The translations under genes were made by a program, and so were the position numbers. A DNA stretch of 64,000 nucleotides from Apostichopus japonicus (Eukaryota > Echinodermata > Holothuroidea > Aspidochirotida > Stichopodidae). Numbering within the stretch: the stretch's first letter is position 1; every line of letters starts with the position of its first letter. The stretch is from assembly GCF_037975245.1 (NCBI RefSeq), contig NC_092576.1:32590611-32654610 (forward strand). The letters run 5' to 3'. The notes under the pieces were generated by a model. That model ran no database searches. It was not told where the DNA came from and was given only the letters and a program-made list of their open reading frames with translations. Shown here piece after piece: positions 21,633 through 33,947 of this stretch.

Positions 21633-24600
21633 CTCCCAGTGCCAATGTGCGACAAGATTGATATTTTGGGACAAGTTGTGAACTGGTTAGGGGAACATTT
21701 TCAAACTTAACGGTCATGTGATCCGAGGTCACCAAAGGTCAATTAATGATAAAAAACTAGTATTTTTGCAATAACTTGAGAACGAATTGTCCGTTAGGGT
21801 TGGGAGTTACCTCAATTTAATCCGATTGTCGACCCGCATCTGGGTGACCTTTGACCTCAATTTGACCTCTGGTGACCTTTACGTGTTTTTGGGGATTTTT
21901 ACAGTTTTGATGCTATTTTCAGATGTCAAAGGTGCCTTCTGAACATAAATGTCAATAGGTTGACCCCGTGTGACCTTTTTGTGCAAAGTTATAAGGGGTC
22001 AAAGTTTTTCGGTCGGAGTTAGAATGGCTGTACAGACTTGTCGTTTTGTTTTTTGTAATCAGAAGATTAAACTACATCTGAAACCAAGGTCAAAAGGTCA
22101 AAGGTCACATTAGAAAAAATGTGCTTATTTAGGGAAGAAACGAACAAAAAAGAAAATGTTTGGTTTTGATGCTAGATTTGGATATCAAAGGTACCTTCCG
22201 ATCAAAAATGTCAACGGGTTGACACCCCTGTGACCTTCATGTGCGAAGTTATACAAGGTCAAAGTTAATTTTCAGACATTTAATGCAATAACTCCCAGTT
22301 CCAAGGTGTGACACGGTTGATATTTTTGGACAAGTTGCAAATGGTATAGGGTAATATTTTCAAACTTAACGGTCATGTGATCCAAGGTCACCAAAGGTCA
22401 ATAAATGTTAAAAAACTAGTTTTTTGGGGGGAGAAAATGGGCAAAGACAAAAATGTATGAATTTTTATAGTTTGATGCTATATTCACGTCACACCGATCG
22501 AAAATGTCAATGAGTTGACCCAAGGTGACCTTTGTGGGTTCAGTTATATGAGGTCAAAGTTAATCTTCAGACATTTAGTGCAATAACTCCCAGTGCCAAG
22601 GTGTGTCACGGTTGATATTTTGGGACAAGTTGCAAATGGTATAGGGGAATATTTTCAAACTTAACGGTCATGTGATCCGAGGTCACCAAAGGTCAATTAA
22701 TGATAAAAAACTAGTTTTTGGGCGATAACTTGAGAACGAATTGTCCGTTAGGGTTGGAAATTGCTTCAATGTTATCCAATTGTCAACCGGCATCTGGGTG
22801 ACCTTTGACCTCAATTTGACCTCTGGTGACCTTTACTTGTTTTGGGGAATTTTGAAGTTTCGATGCTATTTTCAGATGTCAAAGGTACCTTCTGATCATA
22901 AATGTCAATAGGTTGACCCCTGTGTGACCTTCGAGTGCAAAGTTATACAAGGTCAAAGTTAAATTTCAGATATTTAATGCAATAACCCCCATTGCCAAGG
23001 TGTGACACGGTTGATATTTTGGGACAAGTTGCAAATGGTATAGGGGAATATTTTCAAACATAACGGTCATGCGATCCGAGGTCACCAAAGGTCAATTAAT
23101 GATAAAAAACTAGTTTTTTGGCGATAACTTGAGAACGAATTGTCCGTTAGGGTTGGAAATTGCTTCAATGTAATCCAATTGTCAACTGGCATCTGGGTGA
23201 CCTTTGACCTCAATGTGACCTCTGGTGACCTTTACTTGTTTTGGGGAATTTTAAAGTTTCGATGCTATTTTCAGATGTCAAAGGTACCTTCTAATCATAA
23301 ATGTCAATGGGTTGACCCCCGTGTGACCTTGGTGTGCGAAGTTATACAAGGTCAAAGTTAAATTTCAGATATTTAATGCAATAAACCCCCATTGCCAAGG
23401 TGTGACACGGTTGATATTTTGGGACAAGTTGCAAATGGTATAGGGGAATATTTTCAAACATAACGGTCATGCGATCCGAGGTCACCAAAGGTCAATTAAT
23501 GATAAAAAACTAGTTTTTTGGCGATAACTTGAGAACGAATTGTCCGTTAGGGTTGGAAATTGCTTCAATGTAATCCAATTGTCAACCGGCATCTGGGTGA
23601 CCTTTGACCTCAATTTGACCTCTGGTGACCTTTACTTGTTTTGGGGAATTTTAAAGTTTCGATGCTATTTTCAGATGTCAAAGGTACCTTCTAATCATAA
23701 ATGTCAATGGGTTGACCCCCGTGTGACCTTGGTGTGCGAAGTTATACAAGGTCAAAGTTAAATTTCAGATATTTAATGCAATAACCGTCATTGCCAAGGT
23801 GTGACATGGTTGATATTTTTGGACAAGTTGCAAATGGTAAAGGGGAATATTTTCAAACTTAACGGTCATGTGATCCGAGGTCACCAAAGGTCAATTAATG
23901 TTAAAAAACTAGTATTTTGGGGGGAGAAAATATGCAAAGACAAAAATTGTTTGAATCTTTATAGTTTGATGCTATATTCACGTCACACCAATCAAAAATG
24001 TCAATGAATTGACCCAAGGTGACCTTTGTGGGTTCAGTTATATGAGGTCAAAGTTAATCTTCAGACATTTAGTGCAATAACTCCCAGTGCCAAGGTGTGT
24101 CACGGTTGATATTTTGGGACAAGTTGCAAATGGTATAGGGGAATATTTTCAAACTAACGGTTATGTGATCGGAGGTCACCAAAGGTCAATTGATGATAAA
24201 AAACTAGTTTTTTGGCGATAACTTGAGAACGAATTGTCCGTTAGGGTTGGAAATTGCTTCAATGTAATCCAATTGTCAACCGGCATCTGGGTGACCTTTG
24301 ACCTCAATTTGACCTCTGGTGACCTTTACTTGTTTTGGGGATTTTTACAGTTTCGATGCTATTTTCAGATGTCAAAGGTACCTTCTGATCATTAATGTCA
24401 ATGGGTTGACCCCCGTGGGACCTTTGTGTGCAAAGTTATTAATGTTAAAAATTAATTAATGTTAAAAAACTAGTATTTTGGGGAGAAAAATGGGCAAAGA
24501 AAATATGTTTGAATTTTTACAGTTCTGATGCTCTATTTAGGTCTCACCGATCAAAAAGGTCAATTGGTTGACCTCCGGGTGACCTTTGTGTGTGTAGTTA

Positions 24601-24660
24601 TTTATACAAGTTCAAAGTTAATTTTTAGACATTTAATGCAATTAAATCCCAATGCCACGG
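21633..24660. repeat. Tandem array of about 297-bp and 400-bp units
   Basis: The phrase CAATAACTCCCAGTGCCAA, with variants, begins units at about 21633, 22285, 22582, 22979, 23382, 23782, 24078 and 24639. Steps near 297 bp and near 400 bp alternate irregularly. Long units carry GGCGATAACTTGAGAACG and the four-half-site block. Short units carry GGGGGGAGAAAATGGGCAAAG instead. Units at 22979-23781 are nearly identical, so the identical short open frames at 23140 and 23540 are repeat artefacts, not genes. Confidence 0.85.
21845..24325 (-). promoter_or_regulatory. Repeated nuclear-receptor-type half-site blocks
   Basis: Four TGACCT half-sites (AGGTCA on the minus strand) spaced by 1, 5 and 4 bp occur at 21845-21878, 22799-22832, 23198-23231, 23598-23631 and 24292-24325. 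These spacings correspond to DR1, DR5 and DR4 elements, known binding arrangements for RXR-containing and related nuclear receptors. A separate DR4 (AGGTCA-CCAA-AGGTCA) lies on the plus strand at 21726-21741 and recurs in later units. Occupancy or function is not shown. Confidence 0.4.
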
Positions 24661-25176
24661 TTGATATTTTGGGACAAGTTGTGAATGGGGTGGTGGAACA
24701 TTTTCAAATTTCACGGTCATGTCATCTGTGGTCACCAATGTTATCATATCTGTTGACCTGCTTGTAGGTGACCTTATATCTCTTACATTTTTGACGCCAT
24801 GTTCAGATCTCAAAAGTGCATTTTGATCATAATCTGATCACAATTTGTGATCACAAAAGTGTTGGCTGTAGTGTTGGTTACTTTATGGGAACATGTAGGA
24901 CCACAATTACTTGACTATTTGAACCCAATCTTGCTTGATAATATTATGTGTATTGTCATATACCCCTACGCAAGGAACCACAGTGCCCTTAGGCTCTTGT
25001 TAAAGTATGAATACAATCGAGAGGTTTAATTTGGACATGATACCCAGTATGAAACTATATTCTGCACATATGTATGCTGGTTTTTGTCATAAATTATTTT
25101 TAAGGGAGCCATGAAAAATAATATTTTCATGAAATAGGTCTGGATTCCCTTGGCATCAATCCCGATGGATTTAAAT

Positions 25177-26864
25177 TAGTGTTCGACCGATAATCGGTTA
25201 GACAATCGGCATCGGGCCGATTATCAGACAATCGGTAAATAATCGGCATCGGCAAAATCCATTGCGCTACCGATTAGTTGGAACCGATTATTACGTTCCA
25301 CATAAAGGATTGTATTGTCCGCGCTTTTGAAACACCACAACTACAACGGGAGAAAAAATTTTGATCATTCGATTCAATGCTATTCATAGCCGGGGAAGGT
25401 GCGCTAATCTACCGTGTAATGTTATCTTAAGTCCCTCGCGCGAGTTTGCACAAATGCTGTTCGATACACTATCCAGTTTTGGCAGTTAACATCATGCTGT
25501 ATACCCGCGTAACAACACACAGTATACCCGCGATAAGCTTAGGGGAACGACGTATTTTTTTTACTTCGCTTGTTGCATCTAACAGAACCACCTGTCATCA
25601 TGTTAAACGATTGATAAGAAAGAAAAATTGTCTATACTAACTATTATCACCAAATCAGTATACTTTTGAACCACTTTGGCCGTTTCACCGTAGGTGAAAA
25701 CTGGAAAGTGAAAACAATAACATTAGGCTTTGTTCATTGTGAGAACTACATACATTAGGCTAGTCTGGCTGAAGAACGGTTGAGCTTCAGAACTGTTGAG
25801 TTTGAAAATGCGCCCAAGATTTTACAAATGGCATAAAATGATGAAATCAAGGCTCCAAATACACCTAAAAATCCATAAACACGTTTGGCGACATTCCTCA
25901 AAAGTTCTACTGCATAACAGTATTTTGTGATTAGGCAAACATTCTTACGCATATTTTTACGAAAAACCCGAAGCAACTTTTTTTCCTATGCCGCATGTAC
26001 CACCATACGTGCTAACAGTAACTAAACTCCTTACCGCAACCGACTAAAAGCAAGTCTGATTTCCAATGACACGCCGCGACAAAGTCAATGGGACTTTAGT
26101 GTGTGATTTCTCCCACATGTAGTTAAGTCAATGGAGAAGCGCCATTGACTTACTGTGTATGATCGTTTGAAACAACGTTCGTTCGATCGTAAGTTTTACC
26201 GCGCAGATGGTAAATTGAAAACTTGAAGCAAACGTTCGGGATTGTTTTATTTTTCATAATAAAATAAAACTGTTAGCAAACTGCTTATCCACTAAAGAGC
26301 CTTTGTAAGAATTAAAAGTAATGTGGCGTTACATTTCGATCCTGCTAGGATCGAAACGTCAGGCCAACTTACTCTTAGGCCTACACATTATTTTTCATAT
26401 CAGAATTCAGATCATATATTTCGATATCAGCTAACGAAATAACGAATATTTTATTTACGTGCAATATACTTTTTACTTTATTTACGTTTGAGTTGCAACA
26501 CTGATAATGGTTTTCATAGCAGTTGTAAAACCTGTCCCTAACTTTTTTGTTTTTCATTTCGTAGCCAATGGCTACTATTTTTCCCCTTCTGTAGTCTGTA
26601 CAGTACTGTGTTGTGGCGGGATTGCAATATTGCGACTCCTCGTTATAATCGTACATCGCCCTATGTATGTATTACAGTGTTCTTTACTTGCTCCATTAAT
26701 CTTTACTGTGAACAGTTAAGTCGTTCATTTACATCTTTGATTGTATTGGCCTAGAAGTTTATAATCATGCATAACACTTAATCATACATTAGGCCAGTTC
26801 CACGAAAATTTTGAAATAATCGGTAATCGGTAAAACCGATTGTCATACAATCGGTCGAACACTA
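25177..26864. mobile_element. hAT-like element (TAGTGTTCGACCGA termini)
   Basis: The ends TAGTGTTCGACCGA and TCGGTCGAACACTA are exact inverted complements, with many AATCGGT direct and inverted motifs just inside both ends. At about 1.7 kb it has only short frames. The longest (26381-26656, minus, 91 codons) is not recognised. No convincing target duplication is visible, so the edges may have decayed. Confidence 0.65.
26334..26356. repeat. Perfect 9-bp hairpin within hAT-like element
   Basis: TTTCGATCC and GGATCGAAA flank the loop TGCTA, followed by CGTCAGGCC. Similar hairpins occur near the ends of Penelope-like elements, but nothing else supports that here. Confidence 0.5.
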
Positions 26865-27646
26865 AATCCTGTGATTGTACTATGTTAGACCACTGATTAA
26901 CTTAATTAATTAGTTTAAAGATAAAGAAACAGATAACATTGGATCAATTTCATAACTGATCAGTGTGAGCAAGTGTGAACCCATTGCAAGGTTTAAGGAG
27001 TTACTGCTTAGTTCCTTAAAATGCATAGCTGATGGTTTTTCGACATCCGCTAATTCGATCAAATAATGTGACATTGAATCTTGACATTTGTACCTTTCCA
27101 ATGATGTATGATATACTGTGTTTTTTTGTTATGGGACTCTGAAAACTGGATCAACCCTACTGTAGCACTTTTGGTCAAGGAAGTTGCTCTATTCGCAAAC
27201 ATTCCTAAGCGCTCAAGTGACTGCAGGTCACCCCATTAGCAGAGACTTTGAGGAAAACTTTCGATCAAGCTATTATTTCAGCACTTTTAACACTATGCCC
27301 ATATGACACTCTATCATCCTGTTAATATCTAAATGCATAAAAATTCATTAGTCACAATTGCCTTGTTATATTAATATGCATACTCAATGTTATCTTCGGC
27401 CGTGATTCACCCCACACTGTAGGTGCAGGGAAAAAATTATCATGTTACAAAAATAGTTGTACACTGCTACACAAGGCCCTGTATGACTTAGTTCTCTTTA
27501 GCAGAACCAACGACACACCACTGTGCACATGGTTAAAATTAGTGATGCACACTAAGACGTATGGACAACATACTATTGTGGGCATGTATGCTGTACTGAG
27601 ACAGCAAAGGTTTTCACATTTTTTAACTTTTGAAACTTGTATATAT

Positions 27647-29244
27647 TAGGGTTGGGCGATATATCGAAAATTATTATTATCGCGATAATTTTTTTTCAAG
27701 ACGATATTTTTTGAGGATTGAACAAATGACGATAATTTCTTGTGAAAGAAATTTGAAATAGATGTAGAAAAAAAAAATTCACCGTTTTATGTGTAAATGT
27801 TATTCTAGCATTCCATGGTTAAGAAAGTTGAAAAGAAATATTTTATCAACTTCATTTACTGACTTTTGAACTTCGTAAAAACCCGTTCTTTACAACATTG
27901 ACTGTATAGAGAACAAAACTCTGAAAATCAGTAGAGAAATTACCAATTGTGTACGAAAAGTAAGTTGGTACACCTTTCTAATTTACGAAAGATCGAGCAA
28001 AATACTTTCGAAAAATTCACGCGAAACTGGCATATCGTGCTAAATGCAACAAGTGTCATGTAAACAAGGCTCTAGTACACCCATTTATGAATAAACCAGA
28101 AGACCACATCTGGTGTAAAGTGGGGGAAAGAAAGTATTTTCTAGAATTTCCACAAAAAAAAAAAATAATATCCTACCATAGTTAAGTTTATAGTAAATAG
28201 CCTAACCACTTCGTCGGTTACGGATCTCACGTAACAACAAAAACACAACTAATTGTATTTTGTGAAGTTGACGATTTCTACAAGGACATGGAAACAATAT
28301 TTAGCATTAAGTTAATCACGCCTGGTGGCCTAAAACATGGAATTACAAGGTTTACTTTCATAAAGATGGCCATACTGTAGCTATTGGGGCCTTGATATCG
28401 TGCTATGTCTGTATGGTATAGACCGTGCCTCGTGTATCATGGGGAATAGATTGTTTTGTTCATGCGGAGGAGTCGGTTGGCTTGAGGTGTGTTTTACTTA
28501 CCTTAATGTTACGGGGATATTTACCTACTTTCCTTGAACGTCTAAGATAATATTTCGCATAACTTTACCGATCCTTTACTGACTGACCTAATTAATTCTA
28601 GAGTGGAGCCAAAAAAGTTTACTCCATGCAAAGTTTTTTTGAACCGTGCCAAAAATGTTAACAAACAGGTGTTAGACAGGGGGGTTGTTTTGCAAGGTAC
28701 CTGAGAAAATTTGAAGCACATTGTAGCCTACCGTGATATTTAAGTACGGTTAAACACTGCAGTTGTAAACTGATTGTTAGGCAGTCTAGAAACGGGGCTT
28801 TGCCGAACGTAGTTTGTTTCATAATATCGACAGTTTTGTAAGTTAAACTTTATAAAGATTGTAAGACAGATTAATTCTCTTTTCATTTTATCACATAATA
28901 TAGCTACTCTAACTTGTCATTTTAAAACTTTCATCAGTTTCGTGACAATTTAAATTCATAAAGTTAGTCAGTATTTTGAATCCTCAATTGCGAATTTTTT
29001 ATCGCCAGACATGCAAAAATACTTAACTTTTCCGGGGGCCTTCGCCCCTGGACCCCTGAACCCCACGCCATTATGCTCGGTGTATTTGCTGCGCGAAAAC
29101 ACCGGTGGGAAATCGGCAGTTGTTTTTAGTGTGTTCGCGAACACACTAAAAACAACAAGAAAAAATTATCGTAATTATCGAAATATCGCGATAATTTTTT
29201 AACTATTTATCGTGACATTAAAAAGCAAATATCGCCCAACCCTA
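27647..29244. mobile_element. hAT element with perfect 8-bp target duplication
   Basis: The ends TAGGGTTGGGCGAT and ATCGCCCAACCCTA are exact inverted complements. Both flanks are GTATATAT (27639-27646 and 29245-29252). Subterminal ATCGCGATAATT motifs recur at both ends. At 1598 bp it has no transposase frame. About 1 kb of the interior (27940-28920) is shared with the Harbinger-like element at 31173-33944. Confidence 0.85.
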
Positions 29245-30237
29245 GTATATATGGAATATAGAATCTATCAGGCCCTCTCTTTTACTGTAGTGTTCCCTTT
29301 GCTTATGTATCAGCTTTTGTGGAGTTGTGACTTTCTGAAAGCCTTACTGTATGACAGCGAGGCTGAGACATACCCAAAGCTTTATATTTCGAGGACTCGT
29401 TTATCAAATTATAATATATAACTAGTATCAGCACTAGCAGTAGCAGAAAGCAGTTATTTACCATAGCCTGTAAAACTATATAGGCCTAATTAGGGTCTTA
29501 CGTTAGGCCTAGTCTGCTCTAACCATGGTCTAACTTAATTTGTGTTCTGCATGGTTTTTTTATTCTAAATGCTATGAATATACGGAACGGAATTTACTTA
29601 CAATGCGAACAATCCACCAAAGTTCCAAAAGCCAACTGCAAATGGGCAACGTGTACGGTAAACCGTGGCACTTCCCTTTCTAGACTACCTGGCTAGGCCC
29701 ACATGCATTAGTAACGTTATATGTATTTTAATACAAAGTTACGATCCGATCGAGTGTCCTGTGAACCAAACACAGAACTGCTTACGAAATGGGCATTGCA
29801 TCATTACGTGGAATTTGCCATTTAAAATAGAAACTCTTAATTTCTTAAATATTCCAAATTTATTGGAGAAACAGGTAAAAATGTGAAGATTTATGTGTAA
29901 TTAGAGAAACATTAAAGTTTCGGAGATATATATAGCCGCATTTGGTCAAAATCGAGGTGTAAAGTTGGGATCAACATATATACCACGTATATCAACTACG
30001 TAAATCATATACCCTTCGAAGTTCCCTCCACTTTTAAGGGGAAATTCTACCCTTTTAATGAACGATTTTCCTATTGTTACTTCGAAATTGAAAAGTTAAT
30101 GATGTTTTCTCTTAACTCGAACTGATCATTCCTCAAAGGAAGTAAAATTTATTGAACAAGAAGACCCTAGGTAAACCTAAGCTCCAGCTATCATCCGCTG
30201 AAGTAAACCCAAATACCAATGTTTATGTATATATATG

Positions 30238-30290
<53 letters not shown>

Positions 30291-30886
30291 TTTGAATAAG
30301 TAATATCATCAGCCATCAGCAGACTTGTTTTTCCGACTTATTTAACACGATTAAAGAAATGTATCAGCCATATCATGGTGCCACACAAGGATAGACATTA
30401 CATTTGGTTTTAAGCAAACGTATGATAATAATTAGCAAACCGAAGTGAGCAGATATTTTCATAACATTTGGGCTGGCCAGCTTGTCTGTTTCAACCGATT
30501 GAATTTGAAAGTGAAAACTGTGAAGTGTTAGTCTGGAAAATGCCTACATATTAACATATTTTGCTGATTTGTTATTTTTAATATTTGTCCTTTTGTCCAT
30601 CGATCTTCTTTGTTATCGAAACATTTTTCGGTTATTTAAATGATGCTTGACTAGTTTAAGGTAATGAACAGCATCGTTGTTAGATTTCTTGAACGGAATA
30701 AAAAAAAAAACTGAAACTAACCTAAGCGCTCACACGACCATGCAGTGTCGGTTTCACAGTGATGTAGCATGTAAAGGAAACAATTATTTTTTGTGTTGAA
30801 TTTGATTTTGTTGCAGCTAGCTGATGCAAATGATTTGATTTCACAATCACATGATTGACCGGAATATTTTCTTCTTTATTTCGTAG
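29245..30886. other. Intronic sequence with TA microsatellite
   Basis: No gene is recognised. A TA/TATG microsatellite occupies about 30222-30288. Confidence 0.55.
30222..30288. repeat. (TA)n / TATG microsatellite
   Basis: TATG units pass into a long TA run. Confidence 0.95.
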
Positions 30887-30963
30887 GTTCAGGCGTTGTC
30901 TGTTACCTCAGTATATCCCTGCCGAGTCTATTCCGTCAATATTAACGTCAAGGAATGTGAAAG
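30887..30963 (+). CDS. Exon, CLLP motif of repeated module (copy 2)
   Basis: A 77-nt exon between CTTTATTTCGTAG and GTAAAG. Its first base completes the Leu codon opened at 14981-14982. The frame then reads FRRCLLPQYIPAESIPSILT and SRNVK, and one base is left to pair with the TC that opens the exon at 42638 (GTC, Val). Length, phases and motif match 3158-3234, so this is the second copy of a duplicated module. With the LRR-like exon before it, the joined text ...LEEL-L-FRRCLLP reads as a natural repeat continuation. Confidence 0.7.
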
Positions 30964-31552
30964 GTAAAGTATAAGCTCAGGTAACATATCGATTGATCAG
31001 TATTATTATGTTTATAGAATAAGTCCATGATGTGCTACTGTATTGTTAATATAAACATTCACTGAAGTTTATTTCGGGGCTTTCGAATTATCCATTGTCG
31101 TTAGCAAAAATTATAAATGGTAATTGTCAGAAGCCAATCAAGCCGTCAATTTCCTAATCTCTGTCTGTTTTAGGGAAGGCTCGCAAATTTAACCGGCGAT
31201 GATAGAAGGCCCAGCCAGCAGCACACCACTGCTCATTATGCAGCCCGCATATCGCTCATGCTTGAGTGCACACACCCACGGTAACTCCGTGAAAGTAATG
31301 AGCATTGAGCTCCCAACACAGAAGCGCTGCTATTGTTTGTAAACAAAAGCGGTACTTGCCTTTTCCTGGTCCGTGGTTTTTACGTAACAATGGCACTCTG
31401 ACCACAGTAGAAGGAGATTTATTTCAAGAACAAGTTGAAATCTTCATGAACTATTTTCGTATCGAATGTTTCAAAATACTTTCAGACTTCTTTTCCTGTA
31501 CAAAGTATTTTCATTCACTAACACTGGTCCAACTCTCTTTTCTCTACTGGAA

Positions 31553-32845
31553 CAGTAAGTTGGTACACCTTTCAAATTTTACGAAAGATTGAGCAAAATA
31601 CTTTCGAAAAATTCATGCGAAACTGGCATAACGTGCTAAATGCAACAAATGTCATGAAAACAAGGCTCTAGTACACCCATTTATGAATAAACCATACGAC
31701 CACATCTGCTGTTAAGTGGGGGAAAAAGAAAGTATTTTCTAGAATTTCCACACAAAAAAGGAAAAATAATTATCCTACCATAGTTAAGAGTATAGTACAT
31801 AGCCTAACCACTTCGTCGGTTACGGATCTCACGTAACAACAAAAACACAACTAATTGTATTTTGTGAAGTTGACGTTTTCTACAAGGACATGGAAACAAT
31901 ATTGAGCATAGAGAAATTACCAATTGTGTACGAACAGTATGTATGTATGTATATGTGATCTTCCCGCAAGCAGGAACTCGCGAAAGAAGCCATGGAGGCT
32001 TGTAGACTCGCAAGCTGACCGAAGCCAATCTCTCGGCACACATCCATTTAACGTCCATGTCGGGAAGTTGTTATTGAACAACACTCTTGCCAGACGACGC
32101 ACATTGCTGTTGGCGGGGAATCGAACCGGGGATCTCATGACTGGGAGACCACTAGGCTATACACTCCGCCTAAGTTGGTACACCTTTCAAATTTTACGAA
32201 AGATCGAGCAAAAAGACATGGAAAAAATATTGAGCATTTAGTTAATCATGCCAAGTGGCCTAAAACATGGGATTGGAAGGTTTACTTTGATAAAGATGGC
32301 CATACTGTAGCTATTGGGGCCTTGATATCGTGCTATGTATGTATGGTATAGACTGTGCCTCGTGTATCATGGGGAACAGACTGTTTTGTTCATGCGGATG
32401 AGCCGGTTAGCTCGAGGTGTGTTTTATATAAATCCATGGTTTTACTTTGTTACGGGGATATAAATTTTCTTGAACGTCTCAGATAATATTTCGCATAACT
32501 CTACCGATCCTTTACTGACTGACCTAATTAATTCTAGAGTGGAGTCAAAATAGTTTACTCCATGAAAAGTTTTTTGGAAACGTGCCAAAAATGTTAACAA
32601 ACAGGTGTTAGACAGGGGGGGTGTTTGGCAAGGTACCTGGGAAAATCCGCAGCACATGTACAGTAGCCTACCGTGATATATAAGTAGGGGTAAACACTAT
32701 TGTTAGGCAGTCTAGAAAAGGGGCTTTGCCGAACGTAGTTTGTTTCATAATATCGTCAGTTTTGTAAGTTAAACTTTTTAAAGATTGTAAGACAGGTTAA
32801 ATCTCTTTTCATTTTATCACATAATATGGCTACTCTAACTTGTCT
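31553..32845. repeat. Segment shared with hAT element, partly duplicated
   Basis: Matches about 27970-28920, beginning at TAAGTTGGTACACCTTTC and ending at GCTACTCTAACTTGTC. The opening part appears twice, at 31556 and again from 32171 after the SINE, showing a partial tandem duplication inside this copy only. Confidence 0.8.
31938..32170 (-). mobile_element. tRNA-derived SINE
   Basis: Read on the minus strand from 32170, the head GGCGGAGTG leads into an A-box-like TAGCCTAGTGG (32149-32159) and a B-box GGTTCGATTCC (32117-32127) at tRNA-like spacing. About 150 bp of body follows, with a short (CATA)n-type tail at 31938-31955. The uninterrupted equivalent at about 27950-27985 (GTACGAAAAGTAAGTTGG) is an empty site and sets the boundaries. 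It would be transcribed by RNA polymerase III if active. Confidence 0.8.
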
Positions 32846-33947
32846 CTAACAGCAGACTGTTATTTTTGCCTGGCTCTGATGAAATACTACTATCTCAAGT
32901 AACGTTGGCAAGTTGCCAAGAAATAAATGTCACGCAATGTGATACAAAAAGTCATATTACCCATTCATGAAGGCTTCAAACGCAAGTTTTCAAACATTGG
33001 TTCAGTGTATAGTACAATTACAACTAGTCATACCGTTGTAGTCTAAACCGAATTTATGCTTTATGCTAAACGATCTGAACAAACGTAATTTCTGAAACTA
33101 AATTAAAATTATATCATTCGTGACTTCGTTACAATTAAAGCCAAGTAAGTCTACTATGAATAAGAATTATTCGGTTTCTTTATTAGCCATTCCATTTCGT
33201 AAAGCGCCATGCAATAACAATTTTTCTTGCACAAGTCGCGAACTGTTCATGTTTTTTACAACCCGAAAGCAGCTGCGCAACGTGAAAGTAAGATCACGCA
33301 CATGTCTTAGCCTACTGTCTGACTGCATGACTCACGTGGAGGTGATTCTGCATATAGATACGTACAAGTTTTAATGGTTAGGCTATATATTTACTGTCAT
33401 TTCAATAAACTGTTTATAGTACGAACAAAAGAAAAGTCCCCACAGGTTTGAGAGATTGTCTAGAGCATTGATGATGTAGGTTTTTGTGTATTAAGGGATT
33501 CAAGACCAAACGGAGTGTCTCTATTAGTTCAATTGCAAAACACGAAATAAAAAATAGCGATGAAAGCGCCACGTAAAATTCATGTTACGAGCACAAACCG
33601 TCAGCAAAGTACACACAACTGTGTAGTAACTCAATGCAGTTACAGTAGCGTATATGTAGTAGCTTTATTGATAAACAATTCTCCAACCTGCAGAGAAAAT
33701 TCTATAACCCTTTTGTGTACATCCTGGACCAAAGTGACCAGTTCATTGGCTGGTCTTCTTTTGTGCATAAGAGGCTTAATTTGTGGTCTCATAGTCAAGT
33801 GCATACAACTGTCCACCGACTCTTGGAAGGCAGGAAATGTGTGCGTTCAAGCATGACTCATTACCAGCTGGTTGCTGTGCTCATTACACTGGATAGCAAC
33901 GGTTGGGCCTTCGATCATCGCCGGTTAAATTTGCGAGCCTTCCCTTA

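Larger units (their letters stand above)
21390..25003. mobile_element. Long repeat element, copy A (GGTTCCTTGC termini)
   Basis: Starts with a hairpin-forming end, GGTTCCTTGC..GCAAAAGGAACC, and a TG microsatellite. It ends near GCAAGGAACCACAGTGCCC and GCTCTTGT. The sequence at 37766-40053 has the same start, order and end. GGTTCCTTGC and GCAAGGAACC make a 10-bp inverted pair close to the two ends. The interior is a tandem array of AGGTCA-rich units. No transposase was seen, so it is probably a non-autonomous element. The superfamily is unknown. Confidence 0.7.
31173..33944. mobile_element. Harbinger-like element, about 41-bp inverted ends, TTA duplication
   Basis: About 41 bp at the left end (from GGGAAGGCTCGCAAATTTAA) is inverted at the right end (to 33944, ...GCGAGCCTTCCC) with few differences. 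Both flanks are TTA (31170-31172 and 33945-33947), the 3-bp TWA-type duplication typical of PIF/Harbinger. No transposase or Myb-like frame is recognised, so it is non-autonomous. It contains a segment shared with the hAT element at 27647 and a nested SINE. Confidence 0.75.

Noticed and set aside
23140-23761. Two nearly identical 73-codon frames 400 bp apart, at first sight a duplicated gene
   Set aside because: They are units of the tandem array. The frame is a by-product of the repeat.
32112-32170. tRNA gene on the minus strand
   Set aside because: A and B boxes are present, but the acceptor stem is not convincing, a non-tRNA body and tail follow, and the empty site shows a 233-bp insertion. 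Called a SINE.
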